From positions 186,001-250,000 of the forward strand of contig CACVBU010000545.1 in the NCBI GenBank assembly GCA_902728285.1: a stretch of DNA of 64,000 bases, written 5' to 3'. The stretch is from Clytia hemisphaerica. Lineage: Eukaryota > Cnidaria > Hydrozoa > Leptothecata > Clytiidae. Shown here in pieces: positions 35,901-46,964 of this stretch (within the stretch, counting starts at the first letter, position 1; each line of letters opens with the position of its first letter). The notes beneath the pieces are model-generated. The model ran no database searches. It saw only the letters and a list, made by a program, of their open reading frames with translations, and had not been told where the DNA came from. A program made the position numbers and the translations under genes.

Positions 35901-37603
35901 AGATGAAAATGAATTCTCAATCTGAGACGTTACACTCCAAACTTTCAATTTGGAAATATGACAGTGACGATATTTCGAAATTGAAAGTTCAGTTGAAGTG
36001 TTTTTTAAGACAGACAACGTCTCATCTTGAGAATTCTTTTTTATTTTAAAAACATTTTGTAAGTAGAGAAATCAATTGAAATATTTATAATATAAAAAAG
36101 TCACAAAACTAAACTACTACATTTAAAACTGAGCCATAACTACGCCACCACTATGGAAAGTGATATCAAGGTTAACATTTTTTACACTTTCCTAAAAGTA
36201 CTAAATGAATTCAAAGTAACCAATGTGACCTTATTGCAACTCGAAATAATTAAAGTAATAATAAAAAAGTCTGACTTTCACACTTAGGGGAAAAAGGCCT
36301 GGAAAAGGCCCTAAGCCACTTTTAAGCAATTTTTAGGACCTGAAATTTTGATATTCTGAATTTGTCACTAAAAATATCCAAAAATGAAGGCAAATAAAAT
36401 TTTCTGAACCTGGCTGGTTCATAGAGAATATGGCCCTTAAAAACTCACCAGAGCCACCATGTGAATGGCCACCACCAAACAGCTGATCAACCAGTAGCAT
36501 GAAAATGAACCCTAAACTCAATGAAATGCCAATCATAGAATGAAGTTCCACCTCTGGTAGCCCTGGTAACCGTGAATTGAAATTCTCCCAAGCGCCACTT
36601 GGTGAATTGTTATCAATGATGAGTTGTTTTTGTTCGTTTGTTTGTTGTAACGACCTCTTCTGATGAGTGTGCGCATGCCCGTGTGCATGTGATTCGTGAC
36701 CGTGGCCATGATTGTGTGGTAGGACTATTAGAGAGAATTCAAAATCTTGGATATCTAATACCGTTCTATATTTACAAATAGTTGAGCATGTGCATTAAAC
36801 TGGGCTTAACTTCTTCACAGATTCTAGTTCAACTGAAGTTAAGAACGGTTGTTGGGTCGACCCCATCTTGAGTCTGAAATCTTTAGAAAATACTCATTCA
36901 ACCAAAAGGGAAAAAAAATCATTGGCCTTTGTTAATTTTGTATGACAAGCTAACCTTTTTTTGAGAAAAAAGTTTGGAAAGATTGGCTAATACCTGAATC
37001 ATACATAGCGTGAACACCCTCTGGAATAATGACTGATAAGGCTGTTCCAACAATTAGTCCTGCACCTCCAATTGATACACTTCTCATATTTCTCTGAAAA
37101 AGAATATAAGAAAAAAAATAAAGCGTTGGTACATAATCATTCAACAGTAACCAAATAACAATTTATTGGCAAAATAACTATATTTATTTTGGAATCTTTA
37201 AAGGATAAATAGGATACTAGTTGCATCTGGAATTGTAGATAGATCCAACAGGAGATGGATTTCTTAGATTATTAGGAAAATGAGACCATACAAGAGTTGC
37301 CATTGACCCCTCATTTTAAAGGAGTAGAAGGTTATACTACAGTATGAAAGCAGGGCAGGGGTGCATTAATAAGTGCTGGGAGTGGAACTGGTTATCATTT
37401 TTGAAAATTGGATTAAAGATAGTTGAAGGAACTTAGTCCACAAGGTTTGAGGTATAGTTCAATGTTAAAAATACTTATAAAAGATATTAAAATCAAGACT
37501 CTCTAACCTCAGTGAAAGACAATGTGAGCGGTATGCTTCCAAATATATAACAACCAATCAGCATCGAGAAGCTCAACCAAAAAAGCCTTGTCGCTGGCTC
37601 CAT
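32933..37603 (-). CDS. SLC39A9: ZIP family zinc transporter, ZIP9 subfamily
   Basis: Moves zinc into the cytosol; ZIP9 acts at the Golgi and plasma membrane. Eight phase-matched exons, read from high to low: 37603-37508, 37093-36994, 36724-36449, 35828-35772, 35448-35363, 34705-34664, 33963-33871, 33166-32933. Total 984 nt, 327 aa (human ZIP9 307). Landmarks in order: [20 protein letters not shown] (TM1), [20 protein letters not shown] (TM2), a His-rich loop [36 protein letters not shown] (TM3), [20 protein letters not shown] (TM4, with the HAAADG metal site formed across an exon join), MLHKAPAAFG (TM5), [20 protein letters not shown] (TM6), [20 protein letters not shown] (TM7), and a final hydrophobic segment ending [15 protein letters not shown] and [12 protein letters not shown] are near-identical to vertebrate ZIP9. 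No breaks. Confidence 0.95.
34226..34636. repeat. Long palindromic foldback element in ZIP9 intron
   Basis: Outer arms of about 80 bp match with few differences: AAGCACTTGTTATACATTTT and TGGAAAGCTAAGGG on both arms. An inner pair, CTGGAGTTTTTACAAGCTCT against its inverse near 34480, extends the palindrome almost to the centre. Flanked by TAGGGG / CCCCTA. Non-coding. Confidence 0.8.
35890..36045. repeat. Short inverted repeat in ZIP9 intron
   Basis: GAATTCTCAATCTGAGACGT is answered by ACGTCTCATCTTGAGAATTC about 110 bp later, with an inner pair CAAACTTTCAATTT / AAATTGAAAGTT. Probable small foldback element. Confidence 0.6.
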
Positions 37604-37753
37604 GTTTTTTCCTTGCAGCTCTTATCTTCTATTATAAATTTATTAATATCATTCTTATCATATTGACTATCACAAAACAAAAAAACAACCAAAAATAAGG
37701 AGTTTTTCATAATAACATCCTAATTAGCATTTTTAGACTGAAACAAAATGTAC

Positions 37754-39006
37754 TACAGTATATGGCCCCCAAAACGGAGACGGCCCCCAAAACGGAGGTC
37801 GTCATTAAAATGAAGATTCTGACTTGTAGATTTTTGTTTATTTTGAAAGAAAGATGGTTATACTTAAAAATGAGCATGTTTTTGCTGGTTTGAGACAGAT
37901 TCAAAATAACATATTTGCGTCTAAAGGAAATATTTTAACACCAAAATTAGATAAAAATTGCATATAACTCACTCTAGCTCCTTGGATATTGAAAATAAGT
38001 TATGAAAACGGGGTATAGGAACCTTTCTACACCTAATGCCGTTCAGAAAATGCAGATACATCTGTGACTTTAGATGCTGGGTAAAAGATATAGCATCTTG
38101 AAGGTCAACCAGTATTTTGGGACCCTAGAATCAGCATTGATAAAACCGAAAGTTCTAAATATGAGAAACAGCAAAAAATATTGGAATTCCATTCCTATCA
38201 CCTTGAGTTAATAGTTTATAACAAAAAATTAACATTATATATAAATTTTTTCGCTGAGTCAGCAAAAACGGCAAATTCTCTCATTTTTTTGCAAAATATA
38301 GGAGAAAAATATCTTTAAAGCTTAATATTTTCAGTTTCAGTTAAGCTTTTTTTCTAAAATTTTCACAGCTTATTCCATACATGAATGGAACTATTTTCAA
38401 AAGAGATTTGTTTTCAAAAACTTGATTAAGTTGTTGTTAAATCAAAATGGTCATTTTGAAAATTTCTAAATTTTCAGTTTGGACTTTGCAATATCGAAAA
38501 TCTTGAAATATTTCATTAAAATCATAAATTTTACATCCATCGGGTCGTAAATTTAAGGGGAAACACAAATATGTTCATAGTTTTTCCCCCTATTACCACT
38601 GGGCTTAATAATTTGATTTTTACTACACCTCCGTTTTGGGGGCCCCAAACCTGTATTTTGACAACCAGGGGTATACTGTAAAAATTTTATCAAACAAATT
38701 TATGCCCAAAACCCTTTAAATCACATTTCCAAACTATGGTCAAAGTTTTGTATTCATATCTTAAAGATATCTCAAGAAATCGCTAAAATTGCAAACCTCC
38801 GTTTTGGGGGCCATTAGAAAAAAGCTACCTATCTTTAAGCGATTGAAAAATATTGTTAAAATTGAAAATTTTGAAAAAGAACTTCTGGGAAATGAAGTAG
38901 AGATGTTAAAGTTTTTCATGCAGCAAAAATCTTTGTAAAACCTTTTTTCCTCTAGATTTGAGAGAAATTTTAAATTTGATCGCCGTTTTGGGGGCCACAT
39001 ACTGTA
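37754..39006. mobile_element. 1.25-kb non-autonomous DNA transposon, TGGCCCCCAAAACGG ends
   Basis: Left end TACAGTATATGGCCCCCAAA plus ACGG; right end CCGTTTTGGGGGCCACATAC plus TGTA, an inverse with one mismatch. The motif CCGTTTTGGGGGCC recurs internally near 38632 and 38800, so the copy is composite or nested. No transposase-like ORF. It begins about 150 bp upstream of the ZIP9 start codon, so it may include or displace promoter sequence. Confidence 0.75.
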
Positions 39007-40586
39007 TGAACAATTTTCCAACTTTTGTAGATAAGAAGTTTATAAAAATCGCATACATCAATGGGCTATTCCAAGAAAAAATCATACATGGGTATGGACA
39101 GAATTTTTCACCAACCTGGCCCTATTTATTTCAGGGAAATATAGGGTTAGAAACCCCTGGAATTTGAAATTTTTTGATAAAAGGACTTAAAAATAATTTT
39201 GATGTCAATCTATAAGTTTCCCCTGGAAACCTTCAATGACCCCAGAGGAAATTCTGTAAAATGAACAAAATCACCTTGAAAAATCTAAGATCAGGATTGC
39301 TAATCAGGATGTTTGTTGAACAATTAAAGACTTCAGCATTAATAAAAGAAAAATACATTAAATGCATAATTATTTTAAGTGTTAATTTTTTTCATCATCA
39401 TTAATTATTCAATACTGTACGGCATCTTGATTAGCAACAGAAGTTCATAATTAATTAACATAAGTTCTTAATTAGCAAAAGAAGTTCATAGTGTATGAGG
39501 ATGACTAAACAAATTTCTTTGGCATTTTAATGGAACTGATTGCAGCCAACAATTGATGAAATTCTTTATCTATTTTCTTTGTTTTATACCAAAAAGATCG
39601 CTCAGTACTGCTCTCACCTGAAAGTTTATTACTGTATATACCTATATAAGATATATTTTTCCTAGAACAGAAAAGGCTATCCAATGCTAATTTTGATATC
39701 AACTTTTTATCTCTGTCGATTGTCTGTGAGTCTTTTTTCTGAACCCTTGGTGAAAATTTTTGCCCTACTTTGAACACATTTTTTTTCAATTTTTTTATCA
39801 AAAATGGCCAATTTTATAATTCACAGGTTCTAATTTTCCCAGTTTTGCCAATAAATTGTAATAAAAGCGAAAATTGGTTCACTTTTTCATCTTCATCTTC
39901 ACAAAAAATTATTTAATTAGCTTTGTTTTGCTTGATTAACGTAATATAACATTTCAAACATTTTCCAAAACACAAATAAACAAAGCTGTTGCAAGTTAAG
40001 TCTTTTGGTTTGCGTTACAAGTTACAATATTCTTTTTTCCATCTCTTAGAAAAATGGCTGATCGTGGGTAAAAATGACGTCATATGGAAATGGTCTAATG
40101 AATAATGAATCACTCCACTCCAGCATACATTAATTTCCCTCAGCCCAATAGTTGTTTTGGAGAACGCGACGGCCTATTGAATAATCACTCCACAACAGTT
40201 ACCTACGCCTAGAGAACGACCATGCCAATACCCCGGACAGTCCGAGGATTTCTTGTTAAATTATGTCCGTGGATTTTTTAAACATTTATTTTGAAACTTA
40301 GTGCCCCGGACGTCCCGGGACTTGGTGCGTTGTTTGCACGCAACGTACATAAAGATAGAGAAATATGCCTTTCTGGCACTGTGATGTGCCGTACTGGCCA
40401 TGTGGTGTGCTGTACTGGCCGCGGTACGTACTCAAACGGTTATGCAGTGTACATAGGTGATCATGCAGGTAACAACTGTGTTGTATTAGATAAATCAATT
40501 ATGAGACGCTATCATTAAAACAATTTCTACTGCGTGCTGGAGTAAATTATTCAAAATTAAAAGAACGTTGCGTTCTCCCAAACAAC
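39007..40586. other. Non-coding stretch upstream of SINE
   Basis: No gene supported. The ORF at 40291-40518 spans repeated GTRCTGGCC units and has no recognisable domain. 39825-39875 (GGTTCTAATTTTCCCAG...AAAATTGGTTC) looks like a remnant of the CGCGG element family. Confidence 0.35.
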
Positions 40587-40597
40587 TATTATATGAC

Positions 40598-40752
40598 TGT
40601 GTGAAATCAAGTGCGTATTACTTATAGGTAATGAATCAACGGATCCTGCACTAATGTACTTCCCAGTTTTCTCAAAGGTAACGAATCGAGTGGGAATTGA
40701 ACCCACGACCTCTCGCTTGCCGGGTGATTGCTCTCCCAACTGTGCTATCGAT
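40598..40752 (-). mobile_element. tRNA-derived SINE with 11-bp target-site duplication
   Basis: Flanked by TATTATATGAC on both sides (40587-40597 and 40753-40763). On the minus strand the head is GATAGCACAGTTGGGAGAGC (A box) then GTCGTGGGTTCAATTCCCAC (B box), followed by a short body. The duplication is exact, as expected of LINE-mediated insertion. Confidence 0.82.
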
Positions 40753-40940
40753 TATTATATGACGTTATCATCAAAAAACTTATGCTGAAGTAATTTTATT
40801 CTAAGAGAACTTCCTGTTCTCCCCATATAAGACTATTCTTAGTCTATCTGATATACAACCTAACCAGACCTGCCAGCTTGAGATGTCTATTTTGCGTTAG
40901 ATAAAAATTTCCAAGTGAAATCCGAAATCTTAGTCGGTTT

Positions 40941-41249
40941 CATAGTTTCTACCCCCCTACATTTAGGGGGGGGGTCTTGGGTTTTGATGAACCAAAAGCA
41001 AGGGGGGTGTTAAAAGTTTGACTTTCCTAAGGGGGGTTGCCAGTTAAGGGGGGTCTTCTTACCTAAGGGGGGGGGTCTTCTTAGATAAGGGGGATCTTCC
41101 TTGAATTATGACTCTTGTACAATAGTTTCATATATACTGATTTTCTAAGGGGGGGTGTGAAATTTTAAATTAATTTCCTAAGGGGGGGTTAGCACTTAAG
41201 GGGGGGTCCTCTTACCTAAGGGGGGGTCTTGACCCCTCTAGAAACTATG
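40941..41249. repeat. G-tract foldback (CCTAAGGGGGGG repeats)
   Basis: Ends CATAGTTTCTA / TAGAAACTATG are exact inverses. Between them runs of 6-9 G recur about every 20-40 bases in units like CTTACCTAAGGGGGGGTCTT. On the G strand this could form quadruplexes. Non-coding. Confidence 0.7.
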
Positions 41250-41609
41250 GGTTTTCTGATTTTCCAAAATCAGAAAATCGGGGAAACTTTTTCCTAAAAC
41301 TGGAATAACGGGAAAGATTTTTCTTGAAATTGAGGAAATATTTTTTTGGAAATCGAAAAATCAGGGAGTCTTTTTTGCCGAAATTCGGGAGATCGGAGAA
41401 AGTTTTTTCAAAAATCCAAAATCAATCAAGTTTTTCAAAAATTGTGTGATACAAGTATTGAAATGCATGAGTCCCACGCTTGGCAGGTCTAAATTAACCC
41501 TTACTACCTACTACGTTGTCTGCTCTGCAGGTCCTGTACTCCACCTTGTCAGATCGAAACTACTGGTGCCCTGGTTGGCAAACACGATATCACATGGCGT
41601 CCTCCAGCT

Positions 41610-42010
41610 TTTTGGTCCCCCCTAATATGAGCTAAAATCCCCCATCTGGCCTTTCCCCCCCACCTGTCTTTAAAATTTGTGCTCCCCCCAATTGGGAAAT
41701 CCCCCTAGCCGTATTGTATAAGGGTTGCAAAGTGATGATCCAGACTCGCCTCAATTCGCAAGCTACTATAGCAAAAAAAAGACTCTCAAAATCCCAAGAA
41801 AGACAGGCTCATAAGCCTGAATGACCAAACACACCAGGAAGGTCTGTATTTATCCTATTACTCCCCCCCCCCACTAGGTAGAGGACTGAATATACCCCCT
41901 ATTCGCCTTTCTCCCCCCATCAAGCTTGAAATTTTCACTTCCCCCCTGGCACCAAAATCTGATTCCCCCCCCATCTTCCTGGGGGGGGATGATCCCATGT
42001 ATCATAGGGG
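41610..42010. repeat. C-tract-rich low-complexity region
   Basis: Many runs of 5-9 C, and the G-run GGGGGGGGAT at about 41980, separated by unrelated 15-40 base pieces. No ORF of note. The outer stretch (CTGGTTGGCAAACACGATAT at about 41569) resembles the inverse of 46865-46890. Confidence 0.5.
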
Positions 42011-42132
42011 GGAAATAAGAGACAATGCATCCTGGAGTATCTTCTATCCTGACTTTCTGACTTTCTCAAGTGTTTCTAACTGTTTTCTAAGTATTTTTCT
42101 GAAATTTGCCCATACCAGTGAAATAGGTCTCC

Positions 42133-42343
42133 TACCGTAAGTTGGTCTAATGTTGACACCTGTCTTCTAATTTTGACACCCTTTTTTAGAGAAAGGATTA
42201 TTGGGAAGGTCGGAATCACTGATTGAAAATATTTTTCTTTGGTTAGCTATATCTTTTGACTATCAGTGCAGTGATTCTAACCTTCCCATCATGCATTCCT
42301 ATCTCTAAAGAAGGGTGTCGACATTCTAGACCAACTTACGGTA
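42133..42343. mobile_element. Foldback MITE, TACCGTAAGTTGGTCTA ends
   Basis: 211 bp. Left TACCGTAAGTTGGTCTAATG, right inverse CATTCTAGACCAACTTACGG plus TA. The arms continue as TTGACACC/GGTGTCGA, TTTAGAGA and GGGAAGGT to the centre. TA at both outer edges suggests TA target preference. Confidence 0.78.
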
Positions 42344-42425
42344 CCTTGGCTCGATCAACCAAATGTAAGCAACCTTGGTTTACAAACCCAGTGCCTAACC
42401 GATTGCGCCAACGAGACACGGCAGA
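42344..42425 (-). repeat. tRNA-like sequence (SINE head)
   Basis: Minus strand GTCTCGTTGGCGCAATCGGT plus TAGGC matches a Pol III A box well; the B box (GGTTGATCGAGCC) is degenerate. It abuts the right end of the 42133-42343 element. Confidence 0.5.
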
Positions 42426-42540
42426 ATATCGTCATTCACAAATAGTTATAGTACTATAGACAGTGTGTAATTTACACAGACCCCTTAAAATTAACAAAAA
42501 GCTCCCAAAACCCTAATAATGATCCCTACAGAGTCCTAAG

Positions 42541-43098
42541 TTACCGTCAACTGCTCCAACTTGGGACTATTTTACGCAACATGGGACAGCCATTCCACCA
42601 CCATTTCACCGAACCTCCAAAGTCATTTGATTTGAGTTTAATGAACCGCGTATTAAAAAATACACGATTTCTCTTTCGCAGCGAGTAGGCTTTTAAATCG
42701 AAATATGAAAAAATCCGTAGTGGAACACGCGCGAGTGTCAGGAACAAAGAAGACCAAATTAGTGGCGAAACGATGGAGCATTTGACGTCACTCGCGCGGC
42801 AAGTTACACACTCGCTATTTGTTAATCCCATTGGGCGGTAGGCGGTTAGGCGGAAGACGTTCTCTAATTCTCCATTCGGCGTCCGGTCATTTTGAATGAA
42901 AACAAAAGTTAAAAAGGGTGCGCTATCAGTGAAAGTTATCGTGACATGTTATGACAGAAAGTATGATTGATAAACTTGGAAGAGTTATCAAAACAAATTT
43001 GTTGTCAAAGAGATTTAACAATAAGTGAAAATACAGGCCAGATATCAACAAGTCCCATGTTGCGTACACTCGTCCCAAGTTGGAGCAGTTGACGGTAA
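42541..43098. mobile_element. TIR element, TTACCGTCAACTGCTCCAAC ends
   Basis: 558 bp. Left TTACCGTCAACTGCTCCAAC then TTGGGAC, and the right end is the exact inverse over those 27 bases. After a short divergence the arms match again (TACGCAACATGGGAC). No transposase. A target duplication was not clear (GTCCTAAG versus GTCTCACA outside the ends). Confidence 0.8.
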
Positions 43099-45161
43099 GT
43101 CTCACAGGGTACGAATGCCTCTAAGAAGGCCTTGGGCCTTATATTGGGACTCTCATTTTTTTTTCTATTCAAAGAGCTAAAACTTTGATGTGTTTCAGCA
43201 AAATCTCGAATCAGCCATCCTGTAAGGGAGATAGGCAGGGAGCAGTGGCTGGTCGGGAACATCTTGGAGAAATTGATCAAGTTGTTTTTTGAAGGAATTT
43301 TAGGAACATTTGGTCATGTCACGTATTTTTCTTGGTAACACATTGAATAGTCTTGGACCGGTGTCTGAAAGGCAGCTCTTCCAAATGTTCTTGTTCAATG
43401 TATTCACTGGTTTGAGGTGGCATTTTCTTCCCAGGCGTTGGTTTGTATATGAATAAATACCGCCTTCCCCTTCACCATAGTTAAAATTTGGCACCAGTTG
43501 TTCGATTATACACCATGTATATATAATTTGGTATCTTTCGCGTCTTCTCTCGAGACTGTACATATTGAGGTGTTTGAGCTTCTCCCAATAATTCAAATTG
43601 GGTGGAAGTTGGATCCCTTTTATAAAGGATTTTTGCAGATACTCCAGTTCTTGCATCAGGGATCGCTTTGTAGGAGACCATAGCTGGGAGCAGTATTCCA
43701 GATGTTGAACTACCTATGTCTTCCAAAGAGTGATCATTACTGATTTATCTCTGGACTTAAAGGTTCTGTATATCCAGGCACTTATACCCTTGACTCTGTC
43801 AGTGATCGTTTGAATGTGCATTTCATATGACAGGTTGTTTGAGAGTAGGATACCCAGGTCTTTCACTGCACTTTTTATTTCGATTGGCTGCTGTACATCT
43901 GATTTGTAGACTGAGTGTACTTTCAATTGTTCATTTTTTCCGTATGCAATGTGTTCAAACTTTTTTTCCATTGAGCTCCATATTGTTGATGGATGTCCAG
44001 TCATAGACAATGTCTAGATCATCTTGAAGCAGACTCACATCTGCAATACAATATATTATTGCCTTCATAAAAGTCTTGTGTCGTCAGCAAAAGATGAGAG
44101 GATGGAATGTTTAATCTTTTCGTTGATGTCACTAATCATTACCAGAAACAAGAGGGGGCCCAGAACTGAGCCTTGTGGAACTCCGCTTGTAACTTTCGCT
44201 TCTCTGACAGGAACGTGTTTATGGAAACTTTTTGGTATCTCTCAGTAAGGAAGGATTGTATCCAGTTCAATAGTTGTCCTTTGATTCCATTGATTTTTAG
44301 CTTGTGTAGCAAGATTTGATGGTCCACCTTGTCAAAGGCCTTGCTGAAGTCAAGGTAGATTACATCAACATTTTCATTGTTTTGTAGGTGAGATATCAGT
44401 CTTTCTACATGAGCCAATAGTTGACTCAAGTAAGATCGCCCTGGTCTGTCTGAAACCGTGTTGTGTTGGATTGTATAGGTTGTTTTCTTCAAGGTGGGTT
44501 TGCAATTTCTCTCTGACTATTTTCTCAAATATTTTAGTGGTAATTGATGTCAGGGCAACTGGTCGATAATTCTCTGGTAAACCTTGATCTCCTTTCTTGA
44601 AGATTGGTGTAATGTGGCTTGTTTTGAGAATTTCAGGTGTGATTCCTTTGTCAAAGTTGTTTTGCCATATCATCTTAAGTGGCTTAGAAAGTGATTTCTT
44701 GCACATTTTGAAAAACTTTGCTGGCAAGCCATCTGGTCCGGCTGACGAGTTGGCTGGGATAGTGTCAATTTGTTGGATGAAATCATCTTCTGTGAAAGTA
44801 ATGTGCTCAAGGGTTGAGGAGTCTTTTGTCTCATTTGAATTCAGAAAACTGTAGTCTGTTTTGGGAGTGGTAAATACTGAACAGTATTGCTTTTGTAAGA
44901 TGTTTGCCATCTCTTGCGAGTCAGATGTTAATTTGTTGGTGGTTGGATTTTTCAGTGGGCCAACTTTAGGTTTAGATTTTGTGAATCTTTTTGCATAGGA
45001 GTAGAAGTATTTAGGATTGCTTTTGATTTTCAGTGAGGCATCCAGCTCTGCTTTATCGCGTTCATTTTTGTGGGATTGCTGTAGCATCAGTTCAATGTCA
45101 ATTAGTTTCTGATTTGTTTTATTGGTTTTGAAATTCTTTTTGGAGAGTCTTTTACGTTTTC

Positions 45162-45693
45162 GGAAAGTGATATTGACTATCCGTAGATCTAACACGATTT
45201 TTTTTCCTATCCGTAATTCCGTTTTCAGGGGGTAGTGGGTCATTAACAGTTAGGTAGGGTCAGGGTTGCTAGTAACGGCTTGTCACTGTGCCGGGTGCAT
45301 ACTCGGCGCCTTGGGCCCCGCAGGGTTGCTAGTAACGGCTCGAATTTCAGTCAGGTTAAAAAAGGGGTACTTTTACCCATATTATAATAACATTACCCCC
45401 GTCTTTTTTGTCATTCTATAAGTATTTCCAAATTTCGTCTTCTGATGTGCGAGTGTGGCTCAACGGATAGCGTGTTGGCTTCCGAATCCGAAGGTCTTTC
45501 TTTAGTGGTGGTTCGAATCCGACCCGGTGCGACGATTTGATTGGTCGAAAAATGATTGACAGGTATCATAACTTAGTCAGAAATGAGAAACTAAGTCTCA
45601 AACAGTCAGTAGAAGCAAAGATACAGTAGAAAGATAGGAAAGGAAAAAGAGTAGAAGGAGTGTTAGATATACGGATAGTAGTTATCACCTACC
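45162..45693. mobile_element. 532-bp TIR transposon inserted in the LINE
   Basis: Flanked by a 9-bp duplication TACGTTTTC (45153-45161 and 45694-45702). Terminal inverted repeats of 34 bp with 6 mismatches, sharing ACTATCCGTA.ATCTAACAC. It carries GGGTTGCTAGTAACGGCT twice (about 45262 and 45325) and a tRNA-like stretch at 45447-45533. No transposase. A 9-bp (or 8-bp) duplication points to hAT- or MULE/P-like mobilisation. Confidence 0.85.
45447..45533 (+). repeat. tRNA-like sequence inside the TIR element
   Basis: GTGCGAGTGTGGCTCAACGG is A-box-like, and GGTGGTTCGAATCCGACCCG holds a perfect B box. The following CGGTGCGACGATTTGATTGG matches the SINE at 26456-26880 just after its tRNA part. It is either a SINE that landed in the element or a captured piece of one. 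Confidence 0.6.
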
Positions 45694-46116
45694 TACGTTT
45701 TCTCATAAGAATACGACGATCTCTTGGAATCTTTGAAAAATTTTTTGGAGGTTTTCTCTTTGGCAAATGCTTTTTCACAATCAGAAGACATTTTTCAAGG
45801 AAGTTGGCATATTGACAATTTGGGTTAAATATAGATTTGTGTCCAGTTCTTGAGACCAATTAATGTCTGTTAATTCTTTGTTAATAATTTCCCAGTCAAT
45901 TTTATCACTTTGGAAGTTGTAGAGGTCAAATTTGCTTATTAAGTTACGTTCTTCAGTTTCTCCGAATTGATTATCAAAATTCAAATGTGTTGAATCTACA
46001 ACAAGATGATCTGAATAAATAGTAGGTGAGCATGTAGTAGGGACTCTCAAGCTCCAACCGTAACTGATAATAACCGACGGGGGCTAGTAGGTCTGCGGAT
46101 TGAAAAATATCACTTG

Positions 46117-46857
46117 CAATGGGCCATTGCAGTTTTAGTCCATTACCCCCTAGTGGACGACACGGAATTTCCACAACAAAAAAACTAGACAAATTTTTGG
46201 AATTTCCTTTACAAAGTCCAAAATATCCTTCAAAACAAAATACTCGGAATTCCGATACTTTGTTTAGGCGGCAATCACAAATATCTTCGTTTCGCGTCGC
46301 CCGACCGACTCCTGAAAATTGAGTAAAATTGAGTCGGAGAGTCGGTAAATTCTTCGGACTTTTTGTTTTGATGACGTTTCCTTTGCTCAAAAATTTTATT
46401 ATTGCCGATTTTTGTGAGCGATTTCTAGCGCATTCGCAGCATTTTAACTTTGTTTATCATTACACGTGCCATTATGTGTCAAAGATCACAGTGTTTAAAC
46501 TTCATAATCTGAAACCACGCAAAACATACACGCGATTGGGCCTCCTGCCGCCTCAGTTAACGCCCTTTTACCTTTTACCGCCTCACAGACCAATTTTAAG
46601 AAAACCCGAAAATTTTTACTACCGACCGACCGACCAACTCACTTTTTAGATCCAACGAGGACGCGAAATGAAGATAATTGTGATTGCCGCCTTAACAAAA
46701 AATACAAATTTCCAATACTCTGTCCAAAGATTTGGGTGAAATCTCTGGAATTCTATTACCTTTTGTCTAAATAATACCAAGATTTTCGTAACAAAACTAT
46801 TTTTTAAAAGTTGTGTCGTCCAAGGGGGTGACTCTTTTTTTCTGGAACAGCCCAATG
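46117..46857. repeat. Long foldback element, about 190-bp arms
   Basis: Left arm CAATGGGCCATTGCAG...ACCCCCTAGTGGACGACAC...GGCGGCAATCACAAATATCT; right arm is the inverse with GTGTCGTCCAAGGGGGTGA and AATTGTGATTGCCGCCTTAA. The GGCAATCACAAATATCTT motif recurs at about 48590. The central ORF 46329-46649 has no known domain. Confidence 0.65.
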
Positions 46858-46964
46858 CATCCTGGAGTATGATATCGTTTGCCAACCTGGTGTTCTTAAG
46901 AGAGACTTTGGCCCTTTATCATACTCTCAAGCTGCAACCCTACCTAAGTGATAGTGATCGTCAA

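Larger units (their letters stand above)
43300..46060 (-). mobile_element. Decayed CR1/Jockey-like non-LTR retrotransposon
   Basis: Reads right to left. Endonuclease C-terminus at about 46050-45990 (TTCSPTIYSDHLVVDST), linker, then reverse transcriptase: [72 protein letters not shown] and the SFADD catalytic box near 44090. C-terminal part: KDLGILLSNNLSY, then YSLERRRERYQIIYTWCIIE. At least four frame changes (near 45780, 44480, 44180-44070 and 43720), so it is inactive. 5' truncated in the endonuclease. Interrupted by a 532-bp element at 45162-45693. YSLERRRER and the FADD spacing favour the CR1/Jockey group, but the clade is not certain. Confidence 0.88.

Noticed and set aside
40291..40518. 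75-codon ORF with Cys/Gly-rich sequence
   Set aside because: It arises from short repeated GTACTGGCC-like units; no family match and no exon signals.
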